DNA of 64,000 bases from Callaeas wilsoni (taxonomy: Eukaryota; Chordata; Aves; Passeriformes; Callaeidae): NCBI GenBank assembly GCA_013398955.1, contig VWPU01012101.1, forward strand, positions 440,927 to 504,926. Reading direction: 5' to 3'. The notes under the pieces were generated by a model. That model did no database searches. It saw only the letters and a list, made by a program, of their open reading frames with translations, and was not told the DNA's origin. The position numbers and the translations under genes are program-made. Below are positions 28,168-40,456 of this stretch, in pieces (position 1 is the first letter of the stretch; every line of letters starts with the position of its first letter).

Positions 28168-29658
28168 AGAGAATCACAGAAGGTATGGTTGGAAGGGACT
28201 ACGGTGAGTCCTGTGGTCCAACCTTGTTGCTCAAGTAGGATCATCTCAGAGCACATTACACAGGATTGTGTCCAGAAAGTTCTTGAATGTCTCCAGTGAG
28301 GGACACTCCACAAACTCTCTGGACAATCCGTTCCAGTGCACAGTCACTGCACTGTAAATAAGTTCTTCTGCATGGTCCGGTGGAACTTCCTGTGCGTCAA
28401 TTCCTGCCCATTGCCTCTTGTCCTATCACTTGGCACCACCAAGAAGAGCCTGGCTGCACCCTCTTGACACCTTCCCTTCAGGTACTGATAGACAGTGGTA
28501 AGGACCTCTTTCAATTGCTTCTTCTTAAGGCTGAACAGATCTCACTTTTTCCTCTCTATCCTCATATGAGAGATGCTCCAGTTCCTTAATAATTTTTGTC
28601 ACCCTCCTCTGGACCTGCTCCAGGAGCTCCAGGTCTCTCTGGATGGAGCAAGCACTGGAACAAGCACTCCAGATGTGCCTCACTAGGGCTGAGTAGAGGA
28701 GCAGGATCACCTCCCTGGACCTGCTGGCAATGCTCTTCCTAATGCACCCCAGGATATCATTGGCCTTCTTGGCCACAAGGACACACTTCTGGCTCAGGGA
28801 CGTCTTGTTGTCCATTGGGACCCCCAGGTCCTTCTCCACAGAGCTTCTTCCCAGCAGGTCAGCCCCCCTCCTGTACTGGCCCATGGGGTTGTTCCTCCCC
28901 AGGTGAAAGACCCTGCATTTGCCTTTGCTGAGTTTCAGATGATTCTTCTCTGTCCATCTCTCCAGCCTGTCAAGGTCCTTCTGAAGACCTCACAGCACTC
29001 TGAGGTATCAGCCACTCCTCCCAGCTTTGTGCCACCAGTGAACTTGCAGAGGAGGCGCCTGTCCCTTCATCCAAGTCATGGGTGAATAAGTTAAACAATA
29101 CTGGGCCCACTATTGCACCTTGGGGGACACCACTAGAGACAGGCCTCCAACTACACAACATGCCACTGACAAAAACACTCTGGGATCTGTTGTTCAGCCA
29201 GTTCTCAATCCATCTCACTGTTAACTCATCTAACCCACGCTTTTCAAGTTTGCCTATGAGGATGATGTAACACTATTGAAAGCTTTGCTAAAGTCAAGGT
29301 AGACAATACCCACTGTGTCCTTTCATCTACCCAGGTAATTGTTCCGTTGCAGAAGGCAATCAGGTTGGTCAAGTCTGATTTACCTTTAGTAAATCTCTGC
29401 TGACCACTTCTGATCACCTTCTTCTCATCCATATAGATAGAGATGGCCTCCAGAATGAGGTGTTCCATCACTTTTTCAGGGATTGAGCTGAGGCTGACTG
29501 GTCCGTAGCTCGCTGCCTTCTTGTCCTTTTTTGTAGACCAGGATGGCATCGCTTTCTTCCACTCCTCAGGCACCAATCCTGACTGCCACAACCTTTCACG
29601 GGTGATTGTGAGTGGCCTTGCTATGGGGTTCACCAGCTCTCTCAGCACTCATGGCCCA
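28168..29658 (-). mobile_element. CR1 LINE with partial, inactivated reverse transcriptase
   Basis: About 1.5 kb of CR1 on the minus strand, 5'-truncated inside ORF2. Reading 5' to 3' on that strand, the frame ending at 29244 carries an RT N-terminal block (LRELVNPIARPL, VPEEWKKA, YGPVSLSSIPEKVMEHLILE, FTKGKSDLTNLIAF). The frame 29218-28970 carries [17 protein letters not shown] and [17 protein letters not shown]. The frame 28884-28525 carries EKDLGVPMDNK, CVLVAKKANDILGCIRKS, SREVILLLYSALVRHIW and LEQVQRRVTKIIKELEHLSY. Frameshifts and stops separate these blocks. The catalytic FADD motif is altered: at 29031-29042 (minus) the codons read Phe-Thr-Gly-Gly. The 3' UTR ends at 28168 with TTCTGTGATTCTC. 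In a live CR1 this enzyme copies the element RNA at a nicked target; this copy is dead. Confidence 0.97.
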
Positions 29659-31600
29659 GATTCAACTTCAAAGTTAAATCAGTTGGAGCTCATATTGAAA
29701 TGCATTGCTCTTCTCAAGCCTCATTCCAATTTCCTCCACTTTTCTGCATTCTGTAGTGACATGGTTTTTACTGTGATACTGGAAACTCCTGACTGAATAA
29801 CTGACAGAGTATGACAAGAATGACCCTGGCAACATTCTAGCTTTTCCATCTATATGCTTGATTTTTGATTCTTCCATCTTAGGTATCTTCAAGGTTTGAT
29901 TAATTCCATCAGAAAAAAGTTGAGTCTAAATTACGCATTACTTTTCTCTGCATTTAAAAAAATCATATTGTCAAACTAACTTCAAGCAAATTTCAGCTCA
30001 GAGACTGACACTGAGACAAAATGTTATCTGTTTCTGTTGTCTGTGGGCTTTATGCTCACAGGTAGATAACAGCAAGCTGGACCCTGGGAACTGGGTTTAC
30101 AACAGGAAGGAGATGCAGTTTCTTCTGCCTGCGTACGGCTATGATTAGATTAAAAAGACCTCACTGAGATAAAACATGAATTTTTCACCAGTGCAAACAG
30201 AAGAAAAATCAGTCTCTTGGTAATTGTTTTTCATGCTGGAATATGTTATTTATTTCATATTTATCCTCTTTTCTGTAAAAAAGTGGCTTAGTGACTGCCA
30301 AAAAGCTTAGGACAGATTAGATACAGACTTGCGACACAAAACATTTATTTTCAGCTGGAGATTCAAAATGTTCTATTCAGTAGACATTAAAATAACTCAA
30401 AATGTTGTCTCTGTCTTTGATGTATGAAGCTTTAAGAAATGTGGCTGCCAACTTTATCTGATTACTGAATCTTTATGGTCTGATATATTCTAGGATGCAG
30501 AGTTCAAGATTTTTGCATTAGAGTGTATAGGTAACCTAGGAATTGTCAGACTTAAGCAGACCAGTTACCAATTATTCTCTCTCCAAGTATTAGCTCCTTA
30601 AAGGAAAGGTTCCAGAGGTCATTGGTAGGGAAAGACTTGCATACTGTGTGTAACTCACGCTGCAGTCTTGCCATATATAACAAAGTCAGTTATCTACTTA
30701 GGAGTTATACTGTATATGAAAAAGTTATTTTTAAATTTTACTAAGCTATTTAATTAGAAAAATTCCTGTAATTTTTTTTAATATCTAAATGACTCATCAG
30801 AGAGGAAAAAAGTGTCATTTTCTAAATGTAGAAGACTGCTTATTCATTTCTCATACATTTCATTCTTATCCTTCTTAAACTAATGAGGAGCAGCTGCAGT
30901 TTAGGGATACTGAGTGTAATAGAGAACTTTGATTACATAGATGCAATTCTTCATGAACTAAAAAGGTTATTTGGTTGCTTCTTTACTTTCTTATTCAAGT
31001 CCAGTTAATCAAAGTGGCTAAAAGGAAGGAAGTTTGGACTGGAAGATTCAAAAAAAGTCTCTATTTCTTCTTTTTTCCTACTATATTTCCCTCTCTTTCT
31101 CTTCTACATAGCTATCATTTTATACAGTATTTCTCCAGATTCAGAGGGAAAGATTTGATGTGATAAAATGTGCTATAGAGATGCTCAGATTCAAACTGGC
31201 TCTGTCTTTTCATTCATTCATTTTTCTTCACTCATTTTTTCAAAACCTTAAAATAACCTAAAACATTTTCAAAAGAGTTTGACATATCACAGACAAAAAC
31301 CAAATTAAATGAACTTTTCCTTTACAAATTTCCCCCCTTATCAGTCCTGTTTCCCCTTCCCAAGTTCTTTGCCATCAATCTTTAATATTTCTCTTTTTTC
31401 ATTATTTTCATTTCCCAATCTCGCCTTTTACCTGAGATCACTTCTCCTTGACTTTCAATATTGTATTAAACAGCCGAGTCCTTGTATTTATATTAAAAAG
31501 ATATTAGTATTTGGTTGTGGAAGGAATAAGTGACAAACTGACCTTTATTTTGTGTTTCTGGATGACCAGAAAACCTCTTCATTTTTATTAAAACCTAATC

Positions 31601-31615
31601 TTTTTTTTTTTTTTT
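31601..31615. repeat. Poly-T run (15 T)
   Basis: Fifteen uninterrupted T followed by AATAAAAC. Read on the minus strand it is an oligo-A stretch, but the upstream sequence is not a recognisable processed transcript, so it is called a simple homopolymer. Confidence 0.9.
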
Positions 31616-33791
31616 AATAAAACTGTTGTGAAACTCTGCCTTGCCTGATCTCAGCAGCCTCTTTACCAACAGCTTCCATGATCAGTTTTAGGAGGGAGAC
31701 CCTAGGAAAAAGTTTTGCAATCCTCTTATAAAAGAAGTGGTTTTACACTTCTTGGCTACACTGGGAATCTGAAAGTTTGAGAAAACAGTCCATCTTTTCC
31801 CATTCTAGGAATATTCTCTGTCCTAAAAATTTTAATTTCCAATGTAAATGACACATTCTGTTTTGGTTCAGTGCTAGACAGCTAAGGCCAGGCAGATGAG
31901 GCATGTCTAAGGAGAAGGTAAGACATAATTTTGTTACAAACTGGTAGAGTCAGGCTTGTTTAGCAGCAAATATACTGCTTTTGTTGTTCCCACTCCCAAC
32001 AAAATCATTAGAGGAAAAGTTCTACATAATTATAGACAATATGCTCACAAATATTGCGCACTTTGATCTGCTTAGAAGCTTTGAATAAGCCACATCTTAT
32101 TTGAGAAAACACTTATAAAAGTTACTTCCTTGGTGTCCTTCAGAAAAGTGTTATTAAGTGCTTTGCAAAGGTTTAGAAATTAGGTTTTTGCTGAATGGTC
32201 AGGTTCCTAGACAATATTACAGCATAAATAAGCAATGGCTTATTTTGCCGTAATATAAACCTTTTGAAGAGAAGGCAATTTTTTTCTTTCACCATCAAAA
32301 GCTATTTCAACCATGGTAGTCCAATTGTGAGAATTTGCTGAGTTTTTATTATTAATTGCCCTTCATCCTTCTGAACACCATTTTAAAAAAGACCCATACG
32401 TATTAAATTAAAATAAATCATTATTGTAAATTAGACCTAAAAATATAATGCACCCTGAAGTGCCATAGAAAGAATCTGGTTTTACCTCTGATTGTCAATA
32501 CCTTTTCCCAATTGTGAAGATTCTGATACAGGCTGTTGAATCAGTGAGAGGTTTAACAAGACTAGGAATGAGACACTGATATCATTATAAAATCAGAACT
32601 ACCTTTGGATTAAGGGAATGCTTTGATTTAATTTTGACCTTGGAAATTCACTCAATAATAGCTTTTAAAACTGTTGCATTCTTGGAGAGAAGAAATCTAC
32701 TTTGAATAAGTTAGCTATTTTTTTTTCCTTTTGATGCTTTCTTCATCTCAGAATATCCTTAATGAACAAGATCTGGTTTTAAGCAGGGAAGTAGAAACTA
32801 CACCAAATACACATTACGTGTCCTACACTTATGCAAATGGCAGATTTATTCCAGGGATAAACAAAACTCAATGAAATGTCTATGAAAACATCTGGAAATT
32901 GGAACATTCCCACTACAGTTCTGTGTTCATTAGCATGAGCAAACACATGAACTGACTCTTCTTGGGCAGTGCCAATCATGCATACAATAGGGGAGAGTTT
33001 AAAAATGCTCCCCAAGCAATAATAACTGAGTATATTAAAGTCAAATTAAAACTTCACAGCAATGGCAAAAGTACTTTCAGGGTTCCTTGTATTCCCTCTC
33101 TCCCCCACCTAACCTCAAGGTCCTATTTCACCGCATTTGGTTTCAGAGAATTTTTAACAACTGTTCTCTAGGATATTTTTCTCATGGGAAAAGTATTATG
33201 TCACTCCTCTCCAGCCTTACTTTTCAGGAGGAGGTGAACTGAATTGGTCCAGACCTCCTTGAAATATTTCAGCTTGAATTATCTGTCCTGGTGGCTCAAA
33301 ATGTGAAGGAACTTATGACGAGATGTCTTACTGAAGTCTAATGACAGATAACACTGAAACTTCAGCCTAAAGTGGCATGTAAACTAAGCCATCTAACTCA
33401 AATGTATTTTAAATGAGGTTCATTTACAATTTTTGCTTCCTTTCTTTCTTCCTTTTGGTTTTGTTTTGGTTTTCTTTTTTAATAAATGACTTAAATCTAA
33501 ATCATATCTATTTAAAGAAGTTCTGCTTTTAGGGTATGGGGAGATGAATATGATTTTGGCCAAAACCTATGAACGGTTTGTATGTAACCTTAGTTGTTGA
33601 GCATCTGGGATTGATCACACTGAACCTGTGTTAAAAAGAACACATTTGATGAATCCCATATGTTTTAATATGGCACTCCCTCCCAAACTAACTGGATCAG
33701 GATGGGAAACAAATGAAAGATAAATGTTTTAAAATTAAAGACCTAAGCAGTCTTAAATGTAGGCAACTTGAAGGTGGTGGAGACGGTGGCA

Positions 33792-33830
33792 TTGTGTCCA
33801 AGTAAGTGGACACAAGTCCAAATAAGTAAG
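33792..33830. repeat. Perfect 9 bp inverted repeat overlapping a 20 bp partial tandem repeat
   Basis: TTGTGTCCA at 33792-33800, loop AGTAAG, then TGGACACAA at 33807-33815; the arms are exact reverse complements. The same bases form a 20 bp unit beginning GTCCAAGTAAG at 33796, repeated with one change as GTCCAAATAAG from 33816. The origin is probably a local slippage event. No function is shown. Confidence 0.8.
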
Positions 33831-34827
33831 CCTCTATATTTTCCCTATTTTGTTGTTTTTGAGGGCTGAAATCTCACATAGACATAGAACTAGAGAAAAA
33901 TGCTTTATCTTGACAGTGAAGATGGTGTTTGGATTCAATTTCTCTTGCTGTTACCTGTGCTTCAGCCTTGTTTCATTCTACAGATGGGCATGTTAATGAT
34001 TTTCTAGCAAACTTTAAAGACAAACATACACATGATAACTTCAAGGATAAGAAAAGCAAAGCAAAGGTGGCAGTCAGATAAAAGACTGGTAAGCTTTACC
34101 AATTTCTATGTAGCTTAATAAGAGATAGACCAGCTAATTGATTAAAAAACACACAGTAAGTTTGTTAACATTTTCCTACAGCTGACACAGACAAACATAG
34201 CACCATCTTTGTCTCATTTTTCTCTTTTGGGCTATTTTCTCATCCTTGGTTTTGGCTAAGTCAGGCATAAAGTATATTGTTCTTCGTAAAATAATCTGGC
34301 ATTTAATCTTTTCTTCTTTCTTCCTTCCAACCCATTTAAATTGTGAGAAAAATGTTTATAGAATAAGAAGTTTGCTGTTACTGCAGCTTGGAGAGTTGTT
34401 CTTGGTTTTCGCTAGTACAAGGAACATGGAGGGGGGAAGGGTCTTTTGCTTCACTGTGGTAGCAGATCAGCAAAAGCATAATTCTCACCTTTCCCAGAGT
34501 GCTGTGCAGACATAAACAGCCAATACTTATACTTTGAGGCCTGTGATTAGGCCAAGAAGAATCAAAAAAGGAAAAAGGTAATAGTATTTTCTAAATGTTG
34601 TAATTTAGGCCAAATGGGAAAGGAGCATGAGATCTATTGAAATAAAAAGACATTTCCCATTGCTTGTGTTTAAAAAGAATAATTTTAGCTGGAATGTTAA
34701 GTAAAATTTATCCTCCAGTGTGGGCTTCTAAGCGGAGGCATGACACTTTTTCTGTTCCTTTTCACTAGTGGTAGGGTGGCTTGAGATGCAATGTGGGAAT
34801 CTGTCAAATCATTTATCAGAGTGATTT

Positions 34828-35330
34828 TGTGGTGGGTTGACCTTGGCTGGACGTTGGGTGCCCCCTGAGCTGCTCTATCGTGCCCTTTCTAAGCAGGTCA
34901 GGGTGGGGACGAAATAAGATGGGAAAATCTTCTGGCTGAAGATGATGGCATTTTAACAAAGCAAAAGTACAGGTCACACACACAGAAGCAGAGGGAAACA
35001 AAAGATTTTATTCTCTGCTTCCCATCAGCAAGCCATGTCCAATTCATTCCTGGGACACTTCAGTATACATAGAGGTTGCTCAGGAAGATAAGGAATGTTC
35101 CCACTTCCTTCTCCTTTTTCCTAGCTTCTATTGCTGAGAATACTCTAAAGATTTTGCCCACCCTCAGCCTGCTGGTGAGGTGGGAATGCTGGAGAGAGAG
35201 CCTTGGTGCTGTGTCAGCACTGCTCAGCACCAACCAAACGCCCTCCTCATTACCAATGCAAAGCACGGCACTGTGAGAGCTGCTCTGGAGAAAATCAGCT
35301 GCATCTCAGCCCCAGCACAAACCTATAGCT
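34828..35330 (-). mobile_element. Solo LTR of an avian endogenous retrovirus (ERVL/ERV3 type)
   Basis: About 503 bp. The plus-strand left end TGTGGTGGGTTGACCTTGGC is the reverse complement of the common avian LTR 3' end (GGTCAACCCACCACA), and TGAGCTGCTCTATCGTGCCC follows as in that family. The right end reads, on the minus strand, ATAGGTTTGTGCTGGGGC, like the usual 5' end with its first bases mutated. A minus-strand AATAAA lies at 35012-35007. The direct repeat GATTT flanks the element at 34823-34827 and 35331-35335, and 5 bp duplications are typical of this class. No gag, pol or env sequence or second LTR is seen nearby, so this is most likely a solo LTR left by recombination between two LTRs. 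Open frames across it (61-68 codons) are not genes. Confidence 0.85.
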
Positions 35331-36284
35331 GATTTTATTTGCCCCACTCTTATGTGGAAATTGCCCTCTATTCTATTGTTCCAGGAAATCTTGGGCATTA
35401 ACATCTTGATCACTTTTATTTTATTTATTTTCTTTTGTGCTTAGCTGAACCTTTTTCGTTAGTTTTATTTACAGCCAGAAGTAATGTATATACTGTCCTT
35501 TAAGTGTGTGCATGTGTGCACGCATTTGCTACCCCGTGGAGTACTGAAGAGAGATTGTTAACAACACAAGTAAGTTTCACTGGAAAGGTATGTGCTGCAT
35601 TATGGAGAAATAAAGTGTTTCATTTTCGTGAATGGGAATATGCTGCAAACCTGTACCTACAGAAATGAAAGTAAGTGCCTTTACAGGGCACTTAGTTTTA
35701 TTTTGAGACAAAATAAATAATTTTCAAACTTGTGACAAAAATATTACGTTTAAATATCTAAAGTATTGAGCTGTACTTTTTCCACCTAAAATACCAAAAT
35801 ATACCTAGTCAGGAAAACTCCTAAAGTAAATGTTATGAGTTCATGATGGATAAAATGATTCAATCATTAAATGATTTAAATTGGATTGAAAAACATTGAA
35901 AGAACACATTTCAAGCTACATTAAAGACTTGATCAACATTCCAGAAAATTTAAAACTAATATATTAAAAGCACATAAATCAATAGTGACAACACAAATCC
36001 AACATGAAGACAGACTTTATGTGATATAATATTACAAATACTTTTACTTTAGAAGAACCATTAATGATTTAATCAGAACTGATAGAAGGAAAATAAGTCA
36101 GAGATAAGATTCTTACTTTGAACTACTCTTGACCTTTTTTAGGTGTCTTGTCAGAGTAAATGATCTTTTACTGTTTAGCATGGGATGTCTCAGGTGCGAT
36201 AAAGTAGTCTGGTAACTTGATTTTTGGATAAAGCCCTGTTTCTTAGGAAAAAAAAGCCCTGCTTGAGCTCCTGTGAGCAAGACC
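35331..36284. other. Unique AT-rich sequence
   Basis: No gene or repeat family was recognised. A near-perfect palindrome (AATGATT-C-AATCATT) lies at 35854-35868 in very AT-rich DNA and may be chance. Confidence 0.5.
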
Positions 36285-36845
36285 GTGATGGGTTGGACTA
36301 AAAGTTCTTCTAGTCCAAGATCCTGTCTTTGACACTGCCAGTAGCAGTGGTTTCAGAAAAAGGAATAAAAATTGAATGAGTATAACATGATAGTCCCCAC
36401 GGCAAATCCTTCCAGATGCTGGCAATCTGTGATTTAGGGAAACCCTGAGCCAGAGGTTGCAGCCTTTCATTCACATTTCATGACACTCCATGAACTTACT
36501 TATGATTGTACCTAATAGCTTTTTGAACCATTTATACTTCTGGCATCCTGCACACCTCGTGGCAATGAGCTCCATAGATTAAGTAGAAAGCTGTGAACAG
36601 CTGTGTCTTCAGTTTGTTTCAATCTTAAACTTAATTCCTGATTACACATCTTTATTCTTCTAATAAGTACTCACCACCTTCTCATTACTTCTGCTTTTAC
36701 TTTGTCTCTAGTTATAAATCTTCTCTGTTGTCTTTTTCTTTGCTGAGTTTTTGAGGTTTTAACTGAACTCTCCTTCATGAAAGGTCATTCTGGATCTCTG
36801 TCTCTTGAAAACGTCTTAATCTGACTTACCTTTCAGAACTGATTT
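36285..36845 (-). mobile_element. Ancient amniote-type CR1, 3' region
   Basis: The plus strand shows the antisense of an old CR1 3' end found across amniotes. GATGGGTTGGACTAAAAG near 36288 is followed by TAGTCCAAGATCCTGTCTTT, TTTAGGGAAACCCTGAGCC and CAGAGGTTGCAGCC. Next come TTTTTGAACCATTTATACTT, TGGCAATGAGCTCCATAG, then a weaker stretch ending with TTATAAATCTTCTCTGTTG. The first 350 bp align well with the remembered consensus; the last 200 bp are weak and the right boundary is uncertain. Divergence is much greater than in the other CR1 copies here, so insertion probably predates modern bird orders. It has no coding capacity. It lies in the same orientation as the ancient CR1 block that starts 1.6 kb to the right, and they may be parts of one insertion. 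Confidence 0.75.
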
Positions 36846-38437
36846 GTCGAAGTCAGGATCTTGTTTACTTATGATTCCGGAAGTGCAAGCATGTACCAAG
36901 ACAGAGCATAACTTTTCATCTGCCAAGATTAAAAGAGAGCTCCAAAGACAGGCATGGCATTTAACTTTGAAAGAGTCTGTTGGTGTTAGAAGCCAACTAC
37001 AGGCTCCAAACCACTGAAGACAAGTTGATCTAAGGGCAAATTTTGGCCCTAAAATTGCATTATGTGAAGTAAGTGCTATCGGGAGCAATTAACAATTCGT
37101 CATCTGCCAATAAATACATAGATATTTTCTGTTGGAAGAATAGGGAGTGAGTGATATATTAGGTATCATTTTGTAATGACAACCACTGTACCAAAGTGAA
37201 AGTTTTAAAACACTCAAGAGGTCTTTGAGAAACCAAATCTTATGCCCTTTGTGTCATCAGACCAAATATATGACACACAGAGGAAAAACTGGGACACATC
37301 AGAAACTGTGTGTAGAGTAAATATGCTCAGACCACAGTCACGGGGCAAGGTTGCATAAACATGAAGAAAACAAGGTTGCATAATATACCACTTCAGTGTT
37401 AAGGATTTATATTTATGGAGAGCTTGTAATTAAAGTTATAACACAGCTAAGAATTGGAATTTTTCACCTTGGAGAAGTTGCGGTTGAAGTCCAACTCATA
37501 AGGAATAAGAATGTATTTAAACAGGAATCTTAGCAGGCATTTAGAGTTGCATGTTACTGCCAAAGAGCCCCATAGCTTTATTAATGAGCACCACTGACAT
37601 TCAGCCAGAAAGTCTAGTTCTGTCATGAGAGGAGAGAAGACAACTGCTTTTCTGATTTGGTTGGCTTGGGCAAGGGCTTGCCTTCACCAAGTCCTAGATG
37701 CAAACATAGGCTACCGTGCCCATGAAGAACTGCCTACTACCCAGCCTCAGCCATGCGACTCCATGAAGGTGTATTGTAATAGAAAGTTGCTGATGAAAAA
37801 GCATGATTTTAAAATGTCCAGAGATAGAGGGCTTTTTATCAACTTTGAGAATTTCCCATTATTCCTCAATGTTTCTTCTATCATATTATTTATATATTAC
37901 TGCTGTATTACTTGCATATATCACATTACATTAGCATATTGTTCTTATACATACTTATAAACACTCAGTTTTCCATATTACTCATTTGTAAGTATTGACA
38001 TTTTATTTTAAAGTTAGTTTTTCTACTAATGACTTCTATCCTTTTGATTTTATATTTTTCTGTTAACACTACAGCCATCCACCTGTGAAATAGACCTCTT
38101 CTTATAGAATACACAGACAGTGCTCAATCAGCCTGTAAGCTTCTCCTTGATAAACAGGTTATTTATCAATCCTTTGTTATAAAGTATAATTTTCAAAAAA
38201 TTAATTACTCCCTGAATTGTTTTTGGAACCTCATGTAATATTTCAATATTTTTCTGAAATTACATAAATTGCATATACCAAGTCTGGATATCTTTGAGAA
38301 CTGCAGAGGCACAAAATACTAAGTTTTACATCATGTACCTACTCCTTCTTAATATTTAACTTTATATAAAAGACAAAGATTGTATTAACATCCTCAATCA
38401 AGGAAAATCTTCAAAAATTTACAGTGAACTGACTATG
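36846..38437. other. Gap between two ancient CR1 blocks
   Basis: AT-rich sequence with no clear match to remembered CR1 sequence. It may be a later insertion or simply CR1 decayed past recognition. The 111-codon frame at 37625-37960 has no recognised domain. Confidence 0.4.
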
Positions 38438-40456
38438 CTTGTCCACCATGATCAAGTCACTTTAGTCTTTGTTATTCTAAAAGGCCATCAATATTATTGT
38501 ATCTATGACCTACTTTTTTAGTTCCAGTGAGTACAAATTTCTCATTTTGCTGTGAATTGATTTGCATCCCATTGGTTGTCTCTCAGCTGTAGGGTGATTC
38601 AGATTTCTTCAATCAACTGCTTTATCTCTCACCTAAACATGGAATTATATCTAAGTAAAATCAGTAGAGACTTTATGCTTCTTCATTTATGATAATTTTT
38701 TTAAGCCCAGGACCACAAAACCTTAAAAACCCCCACATTTTAACACAAGTTCCTCTTTTATGCCAGTACTAAACCCCAATTTACATTCACATACACTCAG
38801 GGCTTAATCCATTTAAAATGTATAATTTGTAACACTCTGATTTCCTAAATGAAACCACAATGGCACAATAATTCAAGTATTTAATAGCACATTCAATATA
38901 CTATGTCATTAATATTCTGTCTATGGGCCGAAGGGATTATGCAATGTTAACATGACTAGTTCTACAAGCCCATGCTGACTATTGTTCATTTTACTGACTC
39001 CCCCTTAATTCTTTACTAATTGATTACCATACCATCATTTATCAAAGTTATGATGACAGGTCTATGAATTATTCAGATTTTTTCATATCTCAATTTTGGC
39101 TTGACATTAGCTTAGTTTGGATTTTTTACAGTATTCCCTGGTTTACTAAAAATAAATGAGATAGCTCCCAAGCCATAGTTTTTAAAGGTCTTGGACACAG
39201 TTTATCGGGGCCAGTAATTTAAAAATACCTAAAATCTAGTAATTACTTTATGACAGCTGGCTAAGATTCCGGTGGAAAGCACATGTGTAACATTATGTAA
39301 TGTAATCTTATTTTTTTATCCTAAAGATAAATAATAATTGAAATAACACTTTCAAATTTTCTGCATTATTATTCAATCCAATATTAGTATTTTAATTTTC
39401 CTTGTTTCTAGCACCTAATGAAAATTCTTTAGATTTCTACTTTACTTTGCCAGGTTAATAATTTTCCTTTTATTTTTTTCATTTCACTTCAAAAATATGC
39501 TTTATTTTTCAGTTCAGGTATCACAAAGACATTCAGGTTTCACTAAGAATCATTGTCTCCAATTCCTATGTCATCATTTATAGCCACTGCTACAAAACTA
39601 AATTTAGATGATTCCATTTCTTCTCTAGCCTGGGTTTGTTATGCTCATGATTTGGATTTTTTGATCAGCATGGAATTTTTTCCAGACTTTGGTTTCTGAG
39701 GAATTCAGTAAAGTTTTCTTCAGCATTTTCAGATTCAAATCATAATTTTCTGTTTAAATTTTCTTTTGGATTACTTGACTTGTATTAATTTCACCTTTGA
39801 GAAATTAGTCTCTTATGACATTATATATTTACTTATATGAAGCAATGTGTTTTAATTCATTTGCAATATTTTAAATCTATATATCTAACAAATTTTGACT
39901 TTGTGATTAATTCTTTCGTATGTGACAAGATGGGAAGTAGTAGAATTTCACCTATTTGCTGTAATTCATTTATTGAATAAAATTCACGTATCATTTCCAA
40001 AAATTGTGACATTTAAATGTAGTCAACAAGACAGTACAAGCACATATTGAATTCCACCATGATAATGTTGTTTTACCTTCCCTCTGTAGTTCTGTCTTCA
40101 GGTGTCATTTGCTGACTGATTAACACTAGCTGCCACCTAAGTGACTATATCCTGTGCATGTATTCAAAGAAATGAGAGTAGGCAATGTGTTTTTCCTTCT
40201 CCCTAACAGATTAGAGGTCTTAATTTTAGATATTAGAGTCATGCAAATCTTGTGAAGAGATCTGATTAACACTACAATACTAATTTCACCCTTCCCTATT
40301 GCTCTTAGTGTGAAACTTTTCCACCTTATGCATTAGTTTGTTCTCTCTGAAAAAGGAGATTCTGTTTCTGCTGGGCTGTGAATGTATTCAGATCACATAA
40401 TTTCCATCTAAGCTCAAATCATTCATGCATACAAGTCTCAGGATTCATATCACCTC
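38438..40456 (-). mobile_element. Ancient amniote-type CR1, RT and upstream ORF2 region, heavily decayed
   Basis: About 2 kb on the minus strand. Landmarks that match a remembered old amniote CR1 consensus in the right order on the plus strand are: ATGATCAAGTCACTTTAGTC and GGCCATCAATATTATTGT at 38447-38500; ACAAGCCCATGCTGACT at 38964-38980; CTTAATTCTTTACTAATTGA at 39004-39023; TTATCGGGGCCAGTAATTT near 39202; CTGCATTATTATT at 39361-39373; and, with more changes, blocks near 39710-39830 and 40050-40085 (CCACCATGATAATGTTG), then 40420-40456. The first blocks belong to the RT (between the FADD region and the RT N-terminus), and the later ones to the sequence between endonuclease and RT. No open frame survives. 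Substitutions are dense and small indels common. Position in the element is inferred from order alone, and the right-hand 600 bp is the least certain. Confidence 0.72.

Larger units (their letters stand above)
29659..34827. other. 5 kb of unique AT-rich sequence
   Basis: No gene, RNA or transposon was recognised. It contains pyrimidine-rich stretches (31050-31130 and 31320-31450), a T15 run at 31601-31615 and a perfect 9 bp inverted repeat at 33792-33815. Open frames stay under 90 codons. Confidence 0.5.

Noticed and set aside
34816..35276. Open frames of 61-68 codons on both strands as retroviral genes
   Set aside because: They lie within the LTR and show no gag, pol or env similarity.
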